Source of the DNA: Chitinophagales bacterium
GTDB taxonomy: Bacteria > Bacteroidota > Bacteroidia > Chitinophagales > S012-47
Assembly (NCBI GenBank): GCA_015487695.1
Contig: WFPF01000110.1
Location: 1 to 62,665 of the forward strand
DNA: 62,665 nt
Direction of reading: 5' to 3'
Both the position numbers and the translations under genes were made by a program. Under the pieces are notes generated by a model. That model saw only the letters and a list, made by a program, of their open reading frames with translations, was not told the DNA's origin and did not search any database. Positions 25,621 through 33,763 of this stretch are shown here, in pieces; position 1 is the first letter of the stretch; the number at the start of each line of letters is the position of its first letter.

Positions 25621-26627
25621 TGTTTTATAATTTGTCTGGCTCGTTCAATGATGTCATCCCGGCCCGAAAGCAGGCTCCCGGCCCGCAGAAACTCGTAGAC
25701 ATCGGGGGCAATGCCAAGTTCCACATGTCTCTTTTGCGGATCAAAGAGTTGTGTGCTCGAGAAGCGGTATGTCCAACCGTTTGGCAGCTGGGCATAATAG
25801 GGCAGGCCCCCTCCGCCCCCTGTGGTATCTCCTACGATGCTGACGTTGGGCAGGGATTTCATTTGCAAGGTAAAAAGATTCGTTGCGCTGTAGGAGCTGC
25901 GGTTGGTCAGCACCACGACTTTTCCCGTGAATTGTGTATCTCCTGACGCTTCGATATAGCGTTCATAGTAGTCGCTGAAGTCATCATGACCGGGGCCGGT
26001 CTTAAAGCGCTCATATCCATACAAAACCCGTTTCGTGGTAAAACGGCCGGCCAGCTTGTCGGCATTTAAGATGAGGCCTCCGCCATTGTTGCGCACATCA
26101 ATGATGATGCCTTTGGCATTGATAAATTTACGCATCACGTAGTCGATGGCTCCGTCAGAGATGTTGTTCATAAAACTGCCGTAGTAGATATATCCGATGG
26201 TATCGGGAAGCCAGGTGTTGCGCAGGGCTCCGGTGATTTCATAGTGTTCTCCGAGATAATTCCTTTCGATCACATTCCAGTCGAAATTGGGCGGGGAATT
26301 AAGGTACCAGGTCCAGTTGCGGCTGACATCAAAGGAAGTGATCAGGTTGACATGCCCGTCACGCAGTGTGAAGAGCAAATCAGCCAGCACCTCGAACAGT
26401 TCGCGCGAATCCATCTCATCATTCACTTTGACCCTAAAGGTATCGTACACCAGATCCCAGTTGATCTCTTTCAGTCCGAAATAGCTGTATTTGCGATCAA
26501 CGGTGTGCCACATGCTGTCGAAAGTTGCTACCGGGCCATCGGCCGGGTGCCGGTCAATAAGCAGACGTTCGCAGGAAGACCCCGATATGAGCAGAATGAA
26601 ACTGGCGAGAAAAATCAGAGTGCGCAT
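25617..26627 (-). CDS. S41 family peptidase, lipoprotein
   Basis: A 336-residue tail-specific-protease-like serine peptidase. The leader ends GSSC (Cys about 19), marking a lipoprotein. The N-terminal helical part contains WHTVDRKYSYF. The catalytic core has IIIDVRNNGGG (about 195-205), VVLTNRSSYSATN (nucleophile Ser) and GDTTGGGGGLP. No PDZ domain is evident between them, as in the short Bacteroidota S41 lipoproteins. It lies between a barrel protein gene (3 bp upstream) and an SDR gene (4-bp overlap), so it probably acts in the envelope. Confidence 0.9.
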   Translation of the reverse strand: MRTLIFLASFILLISGSSCERLLIDRHPADGPVATFDSMWHTVDRKYSYFGLKEINWDLVYDTFRVKVNDEMDSRELFEVLADLLFTLRDGHVNLITSFDVSRNWTWYLNSPPNFDWNVIERNYLGEHYEITGALRNTWLPDTIGYIYYGSFMNNISDGAIDYVMRKFINAKGIIIDVRNNGGGLILNADKLAGRFTTKRVLYGYERFKTGPGHDDFSDYYERYIEASGDTQFTGKVVVLTNRSSYSATNLFTLQMKSLPNVSIVGDTTGGGGGLPYYAQLPNGWTYRFSSTQLFDPQKRHVELGIAPDVYEFLRAGSLLSGRDDIIERARQIIKQ

Positions 26628-26630
26628 GAC

Positions 26631-27425
26631 TTAAAAATTGAATTTCAGAAAAAGAGTAAAGCCGTGGCCGGCAGCCCGTGCACTGTTGATGCGTTCGGAA
26701 GGCCTGCCTTTGATGCTGCTGTAGTACCAGTCGTAGTTTGCACCGATCCTGTTTCCGTTTTTCAGGAGGTAACAGAGTTCTGCTCCTGTTTTGATCCGGA
26801 GCCAGCGGGGCGGATAGACCGGCATGCTGCTTTCGCGAATGGCCTCGAGGGGCTTGTCGGGGAAGATGTAAAACCCCCGCGGTGCCAGATAGGCATAATC
26901 GGGACGCATGGCCAGACCAAGCACCGGCAGTGAGGCCCGCAGCGCCAGTTCCCATTTTCGTTTGAACAAATAGAAAGGACGGCTTGCCCGTGCCCCTGCC
27001 GCAAGGTTGACATCCCAAAAGGGATGTACCACATTGTTGGAATAGGAAGTCTGAATTACCTGATTGATATAAAGTGAAGCTTCGGGGCCCACGCTCAGCT
27101 GCCATGGTTCGGGCATCAGTCCGGTATGAAAAAGCTGTGCATACCCGGCATCAACAAGGGTATGGATTCCCAGGCCGGAATGCTGCACCGGAGAGAGATA
27201 TCCAAGTTGGGTATTCAACCCCAGACGATGCCATGCCGAAGGGCTCTCCCACTCAAATGCAGCTGTCAGATATGCGCCAAAACCCTCGTAAGGCAGGTCA
27301 GACAATCCTTCATCGGCAAAAAGATTATAGGCCAACCCGGCACCAAAGTTCAGATATCTTGGTTGGGATTGAACTTTACCCCCCAATATCAGGAAAAGAA
27401 AAAACCAGATTATACGTTTATTCAT
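26631..27425 (-). CDS. Outer membrane beta-barrel protein, unknown function
   Basis: A 264-residue protein with a signal peptide (about 1-20, GGKVQSQ) and a body of amphipathic strands. The strands are rich in Gly, Tyr, Leu and aromatic residues (YLNFGAGLAYNLF, FGAYLTAAFEW), and the protein ends TLFLKFNF with a terminal Phe, as expected of an 8-10 strand barrel. I do not recognise a family. First gene of the barrel/S41/SDR operon. Confidence 0.75.
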   Translation of the reverse strand: MNKRIIWFFLFLILGGKVQSQPRYLNFGAGLAYNLFADEGLSDLPYEGFGAYLTAAFEWESPSAWHRLGLNTQLGYLSPVQHSGLGIHTLVDAGYAQLFHTGLMPEPWQLSVGPEASLYINQVIQTSYSNNVVHPFWDVNLAAGARASRPFYLFKRKWELALRASLPVLGLAMRPDYAYLAPRGFYIFPDKPLEAIRESSMPVYPPRWLRIKTGAELCYLLKNGNRIGANYDWYYSSIKGRPSERINSARAAGHGFTLFLKFNF

Positions 27426-27468
27426 GTCTTAACGAATGAGTTTGGAATGAATGAACAACTACACTTTG

Positions 27469-27476
27469 TAGATTTG
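27469..27476 (+). promoter_or_regulatory. -7 promoter element for second membrane hydroxylase gene
   Basis: TAGATTTG, an exact TAnnTTTG match, lies 51 nt before the ATG at 27528. A TTTG at 27441-27444 is 24 nt upstream, slightly longer than the usual spacing. Confidence 0.4.
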
Positions 27477-27527
27477 TCATTGAACAAAAAGACTTTTCTG
27501 CAAAAATCTTAAACGTTATTTGAAGTT

Positions 27528-28385
27528 ATGGTATTTGACCAATTAAGTATGCAGACCATTAAGGATTTAGACTTCCCACCCATTATTTTGTACGCCATCC
27601 CCGTCATGCTGTCGCTGGTTTTCCTCGAATGGTTTATCGGAAACTACCAAAAAAAGAAACTGTATGACGGAAAGGATTTTTTAAGCAGCGCAGCCATCGG
27701 TGTCGGAAATTTGCTGGTCGATTTGGTCATCAAAGCCGGTATTCTCGGATTGTTTATCATCTTCTACAACCTTTCGCCCCTGCGCATTCCCTACACCTGG
27801 TGGTCACTGGTTCTTGCATTTGTGGTGATCGATTTTCTGCGCTATTGGGCCCATCGCTGGGGGCACGAGTGGAGAATGTTCTGGGCTACGCATGTGACGC
27901 ACCACAGTTCGGAAAACTATAATTTTTCGGTCTCCTTCCGGCTCTCGTGGACTCAGCACATCAAATTTATTTTTTACATCCCGGCCATCATGCTGGGCTT
28001 TCATCCCGTCATATTTTTTATTGCCAACCAACTGGAGGTGCTCTATCAGTTTTGGATACACACGGAGCTGATCCGCAAACTGCCCGCACCCATTGAATTC
28101 ATTTTTGTAACCCCCTCCCACCACCGGGTTCACCACGGACGAAATCCCAAGTATATTGACAAGAACTACGGTTCGACCTTTATAATCTGGGACCGAATCT
28201 TCGGCACATTCCAAAAAGAGGAAGAGCAGGTCGACTACGGCATAACGACTCCACCCAACTCCTACAACCCGGTTTACCTCAACTTCCACGAATGGAAAGC
28301 CATTTTTCAGGATCTGAAAAAAGCCCGCAGAGCCGGAGATGTAGTGAAAATTCTTTTTGGCTATCCCGGCTCGTGGAAAGGCTGA
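27528..28385 (+). CDS. Membrane fatty acid hydroxylase superfamily protein (shorter AGMO-like paralogue)
   Basis: A 285-residue integral membrane di-iron oxygenase, paralogous to the protein at 2641-3909. The histidine boxes are HRWGH (about 109), HVTHH (about 122) and HRVHH (about 199), followed by the same YIDKN, FIIWD, IFGTF and YGITTP segment. There is no C-terminal membrane extension; the protein stops after WKAIFQDLKKARRAG and a short tail. Sterol, fatty acid or ether lipid are all possible substrates. Divergent from the barrel/S41/SDR operon. Confidence 0.87.
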   Translation: MVFDQLSMQTIKDLDFPPIILYAIPVMLSLVFLEWFIGNYQKKKLYDGKDFLSSAAIGVGNLLVDLVIKAGILGLFIIFYNLSPLRIPYTWWSLVLAFVVIDFLRYWAHRWGHEWRMFWATHVTHHSSENYNFSVSFRLSWTQHIKFIFYIPAIMLGFHPVIFFIANQLEVLYQFWIHTELIRKLPAPIEFIFVTPSHHRVHHGRNPKYIDKNYGSTFIIWDRIFGTFQKEEEQVDYGITTPPNSYNPVYLNFHEWKAIFQDLKKARRAGDVVKILFGYPGSWKG

Positions 28386-28462
28386 TCTGAAAGCCGTCAG
28401 AAAGGGCCCGGAGAGCCTGCTACTGAAAAAATGCAAAACACACACAGCACAATGTCCTTCTC

Positions 28463-28470
28463 TATTTTTG
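28463..28470 (+). promoter_or_regulatory. -7 promoter element, 4 nt before TPR gene ATG
   Basis: TATTTTTG then CCTC then ATG at 28475. An exact TAnnTTTG match with the same 4-nt spacing as two other genes in this window; a leaderless mRNA is predicted. Confidence 0.55.
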
Positions 28471-28474
28471 CCTC

Positions 28475-28987
28475 ATGATTAAAAAAAGACTGCAACTGCT
28501 TGCGGTGGTAGGTGCATTGATAGCTACCCTCCTCTTTTTCATGGCAGGGCAATGGCTGGCAGCCGGGGGCTCTCTGCTTTTAACGGTATTTCTGGCTTAC
28601 GGGCTCTACCGCTTTGGGCCTGTCTATCACGCACTTCGCCATCTCTACCGGGGCGATCTGGAGAAGTGTGAAGCAGCATTAAAGAAGATTCCCTCCCCGG
28701 ATAATCTTCGCAAAGAAGATCAGGCCTATTACTACTTCTGCCAGGGTTACCTTTTGAGTTCCGCCAGGAAAAGCGGAGCAGCACAAAAAAGTTTTGAACA
28801 GGCACTGGAAGCCGGATTGCGGCTGCCCAACGACCGGGCCGTGGCACACGTCAGCCTGGCCGATATTTATCTGAAAAAAGGACAAAAGGAAAAAGCTCTC
28901 GCACATCTGGAAGAGGCCAAAAAGCTAAAACACAATAACGTAGTGGAAGAAGCCATCCAAAAGCTGGAGAAAGCCTTTATTCATTAA
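28475..28987 (+). CDS. TPR protein with two N-terminal membrane helices
   Basis: A 170-residue protein. Residues about 8-48 form two closely spaced hydrophobic helices (LLAVVGALIATLLFFMAG and LLLTVFLAYGLY). Residues about 55-165 are three or so tetratricopeptide-like helix pairs (AYYYFCQGYL, AQKSFEQALEAG, AHVSLADIYLKKGQKEKALAHLEEA). It is probably a small inner-membrane scaffold displaying TPRs. Partners are unknown. The stop is 7 bp from the stop of the convergent oligopeptidase gene. Confidence 0.82.
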   Translation: MIKKRLQLLAVVGALIATLLFFMAGQWLAAGGSLLLTVFLAYGLYRFGPVYHALRHLYRGDLEKCEAALKKIPSPDNLRKEDQAYYYFCQGYLLSSARKSGAAQKSFEQALEAGLRLPNDRAVAHVSLADIYLKKGQKEKALAHLEEAKKLKHNNVVEEAIQKLEKAFIH

Positions 28988-28994
28988 GCCTTTA

Positions 28995-31064
28995 TCAGAC
29001 GTTTTCGTGTCCCTGAATCTTTCCCTCAAGCACCCCCATTAAAAAAGCATAGTAAAGCGCTATTTCGCGATAGGCTTCATAGCGGCCCGAGGCACCTCCG
29101 TGGCCGGCCTCAAAGTTGACATGCAGGAGGATCGGAGACGACCCTTGCTGATGGGCGCGCAAGCGCGCCACCCATTTCGCTGGCTCCCAGTATTGCACCT
29201 GAGAATCGTAGTAGCCGGTGCTGGCCAACACGGCCGGATAGTCCCGGTCTTTGATATTGTCGTAAGGAGAATACCGAAGGATGTAGTCGTAATACTCCTT
29301 TTCCTCCGGATTGCCCCATTCTTCATATTCCTGTGTGGTGAGGGGGATGCGGTCATCGAGCATGGTCGTCAGTACATCGACAAAAGGCACCGCTGCCACC
29401 ACTCCGCGAAATAGATCGGGCCGGAGATTGATTACAGCTCCGATCAGCAGACCGCCTGCGCTTCCTCCCATGGCAAAGAGGCGTTCTTTCGAAGTGTATC
29501 CCTGATCGCACAGGTGCGAGGCGCAGGCAATAAAGTCATAGAAAGTATTCATCTTCTTTAATAAGCGGCCCTCAAGCTCGTACCAGGCTCTGCCCATCTC
29601 TTCGCCTCCCCGTACATGCGCAATGGCATAAATCCATCCCCGGTCGATCAGGCTGAGCCGTGCATGATTAAAGGCCGCGTCTATGCTGATTCCATATGAT
29701 CCGTAGCCGTAGAGCAGGAGGGGTGCCGTGGCATCAAGGGGCGTATCTTTTCTGCGTACCAGTGACACGGGTACCCGGGTTCCGTCATGTGAGCGGGCCC
29801 ATATTCGTTCGCTGATATAATTTCCGGGATCATAATCCGGGACCTCCTGCACCTTCCGTATTTTTTTCTCCCTGCTTTTCATGTCGTAATCTATGATGGT
29901 GGCGGGAGTTGTCAGCGAGGAGTAGTAATAACGAAGCACGCTGGTATCCGGCTCCGGATTAATGTAAATATTGGCAAGATAGGCTGCCTCATCAAAGGAG
30001 ATTTGATGATCGATGCTTCCGTCCGGCTTTCGAATGAGCAGGGTCAGAAGACCTTCGCTGCGCTCTTCGGTGACGATAAAGTCATTGAACAACTCAAAAT
30101 CTTCGAGCAACACATCGCTCCTGTGGGGAATGATCTCTTTCCAGTGCTCAGGCTCAAAACGGTCTTCCGCAGCGATGAGGAGTCTGAAGTTAATCGCATC
30201 CCGGTTGCTCAGTATGAAAAAGTGCCCATTGAAATGATCCAGAGAATAGAGATGCCCCTCCCCGCGACTGTGAAAGAGTAATGGCCGGGCATCGGGATCG
30301 GCCCGGTCGATCAACTGTACTTCAGAACTGTTCTTGCTTTCCGAGTGGATGAAGAGGTATTTCTCTGACCGGGCCATCTCAATCTCCACTTCAAACGCTT
30401 CGTTTTCCTCAGAAAATACAAGCTGCTTTTCGGAAGTGGATAGCCGGAAGCGCCAGACCTTGTCGTTGCGCAGTGTTTCGGGATCAATGCTGACATAATA
30501 CAGGCAGGAAGCCGAGCGATCCCATTCCATGTCTCCGGCCGTATTTTCGATTTCGAAATCCTGGTCAACACCCTGCTCCATATCCCTGACCCGGATAATG
30601 TATTGCCTTCTTCCAACCCGGTCAAGCGCATAGGCCATGAGACGATTATCGGGTGAAATGGAAAATCCGGCCAATTCGCAGTACGATGCTCCCTCCGCCA
30701 GCTTGTTCACATCCAGCATCAACTCCTCTTTTGCATCTGCCGTATCTTTTCTGCGGTAATACAAGGGATATTCCCTGCCCTTCTCGAATTGAGTAAAATA
30801 CCAATAACCCCTGTAGCGGTAAGGCACACTGCGATCGTCTTCCCTGATGCGGGCTGTCAATTCCGCAAAGAGATCCTCTTTCAGCTTACTGACGGGCTCC
30901 ATGACCTCCTCGGTGTAGCGGTTCTCTTCCTTCAAATAGTCCAGCACTTTCTTGTCATCCCGCTGCTTCAGCCAGTAATAAGGATCTTCTCTCAGATGTC
31001 CGTGTTTGAGCAGTTTTTTCCTGATCTTCTCCGCAATTGGGGCTTTACTCTTTTTCAAGTTCAA
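28995..31064 (-). CDS. ptrB: S9 family peptidase, oligopeptidase B-like
   Basis: A 689-residue prolyl-oligopeptidase-family serine peptidase, most like oligopeptidase B, which cuts short peptides after Arg or Lys in the cytoplasm. An N-terminal seven-blade propeller (about 70-400) is followed by the hydrolase domain with YGSYG, nucleophile GGSAGG (Ser about 534), Asp in GYYDSQVQYWEP (about 619) and His in AGHGG (about 653). No signal peptide is seen. The start appears to be TTG at 31064, since no ATG precedes the conserved YYWL region. A TACATTTG element lies 17 nt upstream. Confidence 0.92.
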   Translation of the reverse strand: MNLKKSKAPIAEKIRKKLLKHGHLREDPYYWLKQRDDKKVLDYLKEENRYTEEVMEPVSKLKEDLFAELTARIREDDRSVPYRYRGYWYFTQFEKGREYPLYYRRKDTADAKEELMLDVNKLAEGASYCELAGFSISPDNRLMAYALDRVGRRQYIIRVRDMEQGVDQDFEIENTAGDMEWDRSASCLYYVSIDPETLRNDKVWRFRLSTSEKQLVFSEENEAFEVEIEMARSEKYLFIHSESKNSSEVQLIDRADPDARPLLFHSRGEGHLYSLDHFNGHFFILSNRDAINFRLLIAAEDRFEPEHWKEIIPHRSDVLLEDFELFNDFIVTEERSEGLLTLLIRKPDGSIDHQISFDEAAYLANIYINPEPDTSVLRYYYSSLTTPATIIDYDMKSREKKIRKVQEVPDYDPGNYISERIWARSHDGTRVPVSLVRRKDTPLDATAPLLLYGYGSYGISIDAAFNHARLSLIDRGWIYAIAHVRGGEEMGRAWYELEGRLLKKMNTFYDFIACASHLCDQGYTSKERLFAMGGSAGGLLIGAVINLRPDLFRGVVAAVPFVDVLTTMLDDRIPLTTQEYEEWGNPEEKEYYDYILRYSPYDNIKDRDYPAVLASTGYYDSQVQYWEPAKWVARLRAHQQGSSPILLHVNFEAGHGGASGRYEAYREIALYYAFLMGVLEGKIQGHENV

Positions 31065-31081
31065 TTTTCTTTTTCTGTGCG

Positions 31082-31089
31082 CAAATGTA
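31082..31089 (-). promoter_or_regulatory. -7 promoter element for oligopeptidase gene
   Basis: TACATTTG followed by C on the minus strand, an exact TAnnTTTG match 17 nt before the TTG start. It supports the TTG start by leaving a short leader. Confidence 0.5.
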
Positions 31090-31173
31090 TCGCAGAAGAC
31101 CTTTCTTTTATAAAATACCTGTCCTTTGCCTCTGGCAATTGTTTATCCCGGCAGGGGCACTTATTTTCACAGC

Positions 31174-32652
31174 ATGCGGATTATCCTGTTTTTGCTTTTC
31201 AACGCGCAGCTGCTTGCAGGAGCAACACCGCATTACAGCTTCAGCGAAAACTGCAAAAGAGCCACTGCGGAAATATTCAAACTTCGGCTCGACCTTGCCC
31301 GGGATATACTGGAGCGGGAAAAGAAAAGCGACCCGGACAATCTTATTCCCCTCCTGCTGGAAGACTACATTGACTTTTTTAAAGTCTATATTTCGGAAGA
31401 TGAACTGCTTTACTTCGAACTCTCTGACAGACGCAACGAGCGGTTGAAGAAGCTGATCAGAGGGCCGAAGGAGAGTCCGTTCTATCGCTATTGCCTGGCC
31501 GAGGTTCAACTGCACTGGGGAATTGCACGCCTCAAATTTGAAGAGTATATCGGGGCGTTTATGAATGTAAAAAAAGCCTATACCCTGCTCGAGGCCAACC
31601 GGAAGGCCTTTCCTGACTTCGTCTACAATCTGAAAAGCCTGGCCGTCATGCATACGGTAGTAGGCGCCATTCCGAATGAATATCGCTGGGGAGTTGAGAA
31701 ACTGGGCTTTGAAGGCTCTGTTGAGAGCGGCATGGCGGAAATGGAGAAAGTCGTAGAGTATTGCCGCCAAAATGACTTCCCCTTTCATCCGGAGGTGAAG
31801 ATGCTGCAGGCATTTCTCAAACTTCATCTCCTTAAAGATGGTGCCGGTGCCTGGGCACTTGTTTCCGACACCGGTTTTGGCACACCGGATGACCTGCTGG
31901 CCTGTTTTACAAGGGCCTCGGTGGCTTCTTACACAGGACACAATGAAGCCGTCATCCGCATTGTCGAAGGACGGCCCGAAGGAAGCGCCTATTTTGATAT
32001 TCCCTTTCTCGAATATCTTGAAGGCCTGGCTCTGGTGCACAAACTGGACCCGCGCGGAGAAAAATTGCTATTGCATTTTATCCAAAATTTCAAAGGCAGG
32101 AATTATATTAAATCCGCCTGGCAAAAGGTCGCCTGGCTACGCCTGACGGCCGGTGACCTCAAGGGGTATCACGATGCCATGTCAAGACTGCGGGACGATG
32201 GATTCCGGCAGATAGAAGAAGACCGGGCGGCACAGGAAGAAGCGGAAAGCGGTGTAGTTCCCCATCCCGAATTGCTGAGAGCCCGCCTCCTCTTTGACGG
32301 TGGCTATTACGAAGAGGCGCTGCAAACACTTTCCGCCTATCAGTCCTTTTCCTTTACCCTGCCTGCCCAGATCCTGGAGTTCAACTACCGGATGGGGCGC
32401 ATTCATCAGAAATTAAGGCAGGAGGCCAAGGCCATCCTGTATTTCGAAAGGTGCATCCGGGCCTCTTCTCAAAACTGCCCGTTCTATTTTGCCGCCAATG
32501 CCTGTCTTCAGATTGCCTTTATGGCCGAAAAATCGGGAGACAGCGAAAAAGCAAGAAAATACTTTCGGCAGGCCATGCAGTATCACAATCACGCCTACCG
32601 GCAAAGCATTGAAAGCCAGGCAAGAGCGGGCCTCGAAAGATTAAAATCATAG
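31174..32652 (+). CDS. Exported TPR-like repeat protein, unknown function
   Basis: A 492-residue protein made almost entirely of helices. The start at 31174 gives a signal peptide (MRIILFLLFNAQLLAGA); the in-frame ATG at 31126 would mask it. Helix-pair repeats are visible near 30-60 (LARDILEREKKSDPDN), 110-150 and 390-480 (ILEFNYRMGRIHQKL, KARKYFRQAM). The family occurs in Bacteroidota as a predicted periplasmic or outer-membrane-associated TPR protein; function not known. Divergent from oligopeptidase B. Confidence 0.78.
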   Translation: MRIILFLLFNAQLLAGATPHYSFSENCKRATAEIFKLRLDLARDILEREKKSDPDNLIPLLLEDYIDFFKVYISEDELLYFELSDRRNERLKKLIRGPKESPFYRYCLAEVQLHWGIARLKFEEYIGAFMNVKKAYTLLEANRKAFPDFVYNLKSLAVMHTVVGAIPNEYRWGVEKLGFEGSVESGMAEMEKVVEYCRQNDFPFHPEVKMLQAFLKLHLLKDGAGAWALVSDTGFGTPDDLLACFTRASVASYTGHNEAVIRIVEGRPEGSAYFDIPFLEYLEGLALVHKLDPRGEKLLLHFIQNFKGRNYIKSAWQKVAWLRLTAGDLKGYHDAMSRLRDDGFRQIEEDRAAQEEAESGVVPHPELLRARLLFDGGYYEEALQTLSAYQSFSFTLPAQILEFNYRMGRIHQKLRQEAKAILYFERCIRASSQNCPFYFAANACLQIAFMAEKSGDSEKARKYFRQAMQYHNHAYRQSIESQARAGLERLKS

Positions 32653-32894
32653 TGCCGCGATCCGAAATCGCTCAAATTTTAACATTTTTTCAAAGTTTAA
32701 TTATTTGTTAAAACGACTAATAAATATTTGTTCACGATCATTTTTTCCGGGGTGAAGTCTCCAAACGCTTTATAATTAAGGACTTTTAAACGTTTAGGCG
32801 TGGAAATAAGACAATATTATTGATGAATTATTAACAAGGTTTTTTATCTTTATTGCTAGAACAATTTTCAAACAAACAAAAAATTTCAGAGCCT
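32653..32894 (+). other. AT-rich leader region upstream of T9SS protein gene
   Basis: A 242-bp stretch, markedly AT-rich, containing several TTTG/TAAT elements. The best promoter candidate is TTG at 32820-32822, then a 22-nt spacer, then TATCTTTA at 32845-32852 (one base off consensus), giving a leader of about 35-40 nt. AATATTTG at 32723-32730 is an alternative. No ORF of note. Confidence 0.35.
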
Positions 32895-33665
32895 ATGAAA
32901 ACACTTGTTACAAAATCATTTGCCACCTTCATTGTACTATTCTTTGCAGTGGTTGCGATGGCACAGCCTGCCGACAGTTTAAAAATTACCTATGACGCCA
33001 ACAAAAGCGGTGCAAATTGCCAGCCTTTGGGTGCCAATAAGATCTACATGCACAGCGGTGTCGGAATTGGCGGAGCCAATGATGTATGGGAATCTGTAGT
33101 GGGCAACTGGGGCCAGGATGACGGAGTGGGCGAAATGAGCCCGACCGGCAATACCGATGAATGGACCATTACCATTCATATTTGGGATTATTATGGCGTG
33201 GATCACGACAGCACGCTGACCAACATTGGTATGGTTTTCAGAAATGAAGACGGATCGATGGAAGGAAAGAGCGACAGTTGTTCGGACATCTTCGTCAGAG
33301 GACTGGCAACCGGCAACCTGACGGTTGAAAATGCAGACGGAACACCTTTTGCCGGTGTCACGGTTTCATTCCTCGGTGTAGGTATTGAAGATATTGCTTC
33401 TTCTTTCAGCAGCATCAGTGCCTTCCCCAACCCGGTGAAAAATGTAACCAATATCCGATATATCACAACTGAAAATATCGACAATCTGCAAATCACGGTA
33501 ATGGATGCATTGGGCCGTGAAATTGCTACTCTTTACAATGGCTCACAAACAGCCGGCATGCATACGGTAAGATGGGATGCCAGCAATGTAAACAGTGGTA
33601 TTTACTTCTATAACTTCAGCAATGGTTCTTCTATCATCACCAAAAAACTTCTGGTGATCAAATAA
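32895..33665 (+). CDS. Small T9SS protein carrying the amylase N-terminal module
   Basis: A 256-residue secreted protein. The ATG at 32895 gives a signal peptide (VVAMAQ at about residue 24). Residues about 27-150 match the N-terminal module of the GH13 protein at 12707-15511: IYMHSGV versus VYMHTGV, VVGNWG versus VQGNWG, GMVFRNEDGS versus AFVFRNADGS, and an aromatic YG turn between them. After a short linker, residues about 175-256 are a T9SS type A sorting domain (AFPNPVKNVTNI to KKLLVIK). There is no catalytic domain, so a carbohydrate-binding or structural role is inferred. It is a single-gene unit with an AT-rich leader and strong terminator. Confidence 0.85.
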   Translation: MKTLVTKSFATFIVLFFAVVAMAQPADSLKITYDANKSGANCQPLGANKIYMHSGVGIGGANDVWESVVGNWGQDDGVGEMSPTGNTDEWTITIHIWDYYGVDHDSTLTNIGMVFRNEDGSMEGKSDSCSDIFVRGLATGNLTVENADGTPFAGVTVSFLGVGIEDIASSFSSISAFPNPVKNVTNIRYITTENIDNLQITVMDALGREIATLYNGSQTAGMHTVRWDASNVNSGIYFYNFSNGSSIITKKLLVIK

Positions 33666-33683
33666 TTGGAAGCACACGAAAAG

Positions 33684-33717
33684 AAAAAAGGCCGTCTCAT
33701 TTGAGCGGCCTTTTTTT
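33684..33717 (+). terminator. Terminator between convergent genes, possibly bidirectional
   Basis: A run of A, then GGCCG-T-CTC, loop ATTTG-like, GAG-CGGCC, then seven T. The stem is 8 bp with one bulged T. The A run in front of it would act as a T run for the minus-strand E1 gene ending at 33764. Confidence 0.85.
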
Positions 33718-33763
33718 ATTGATCTCTTTTTCTCCTAAGCGCCTACTTCCGCAAAGCAGCCTC

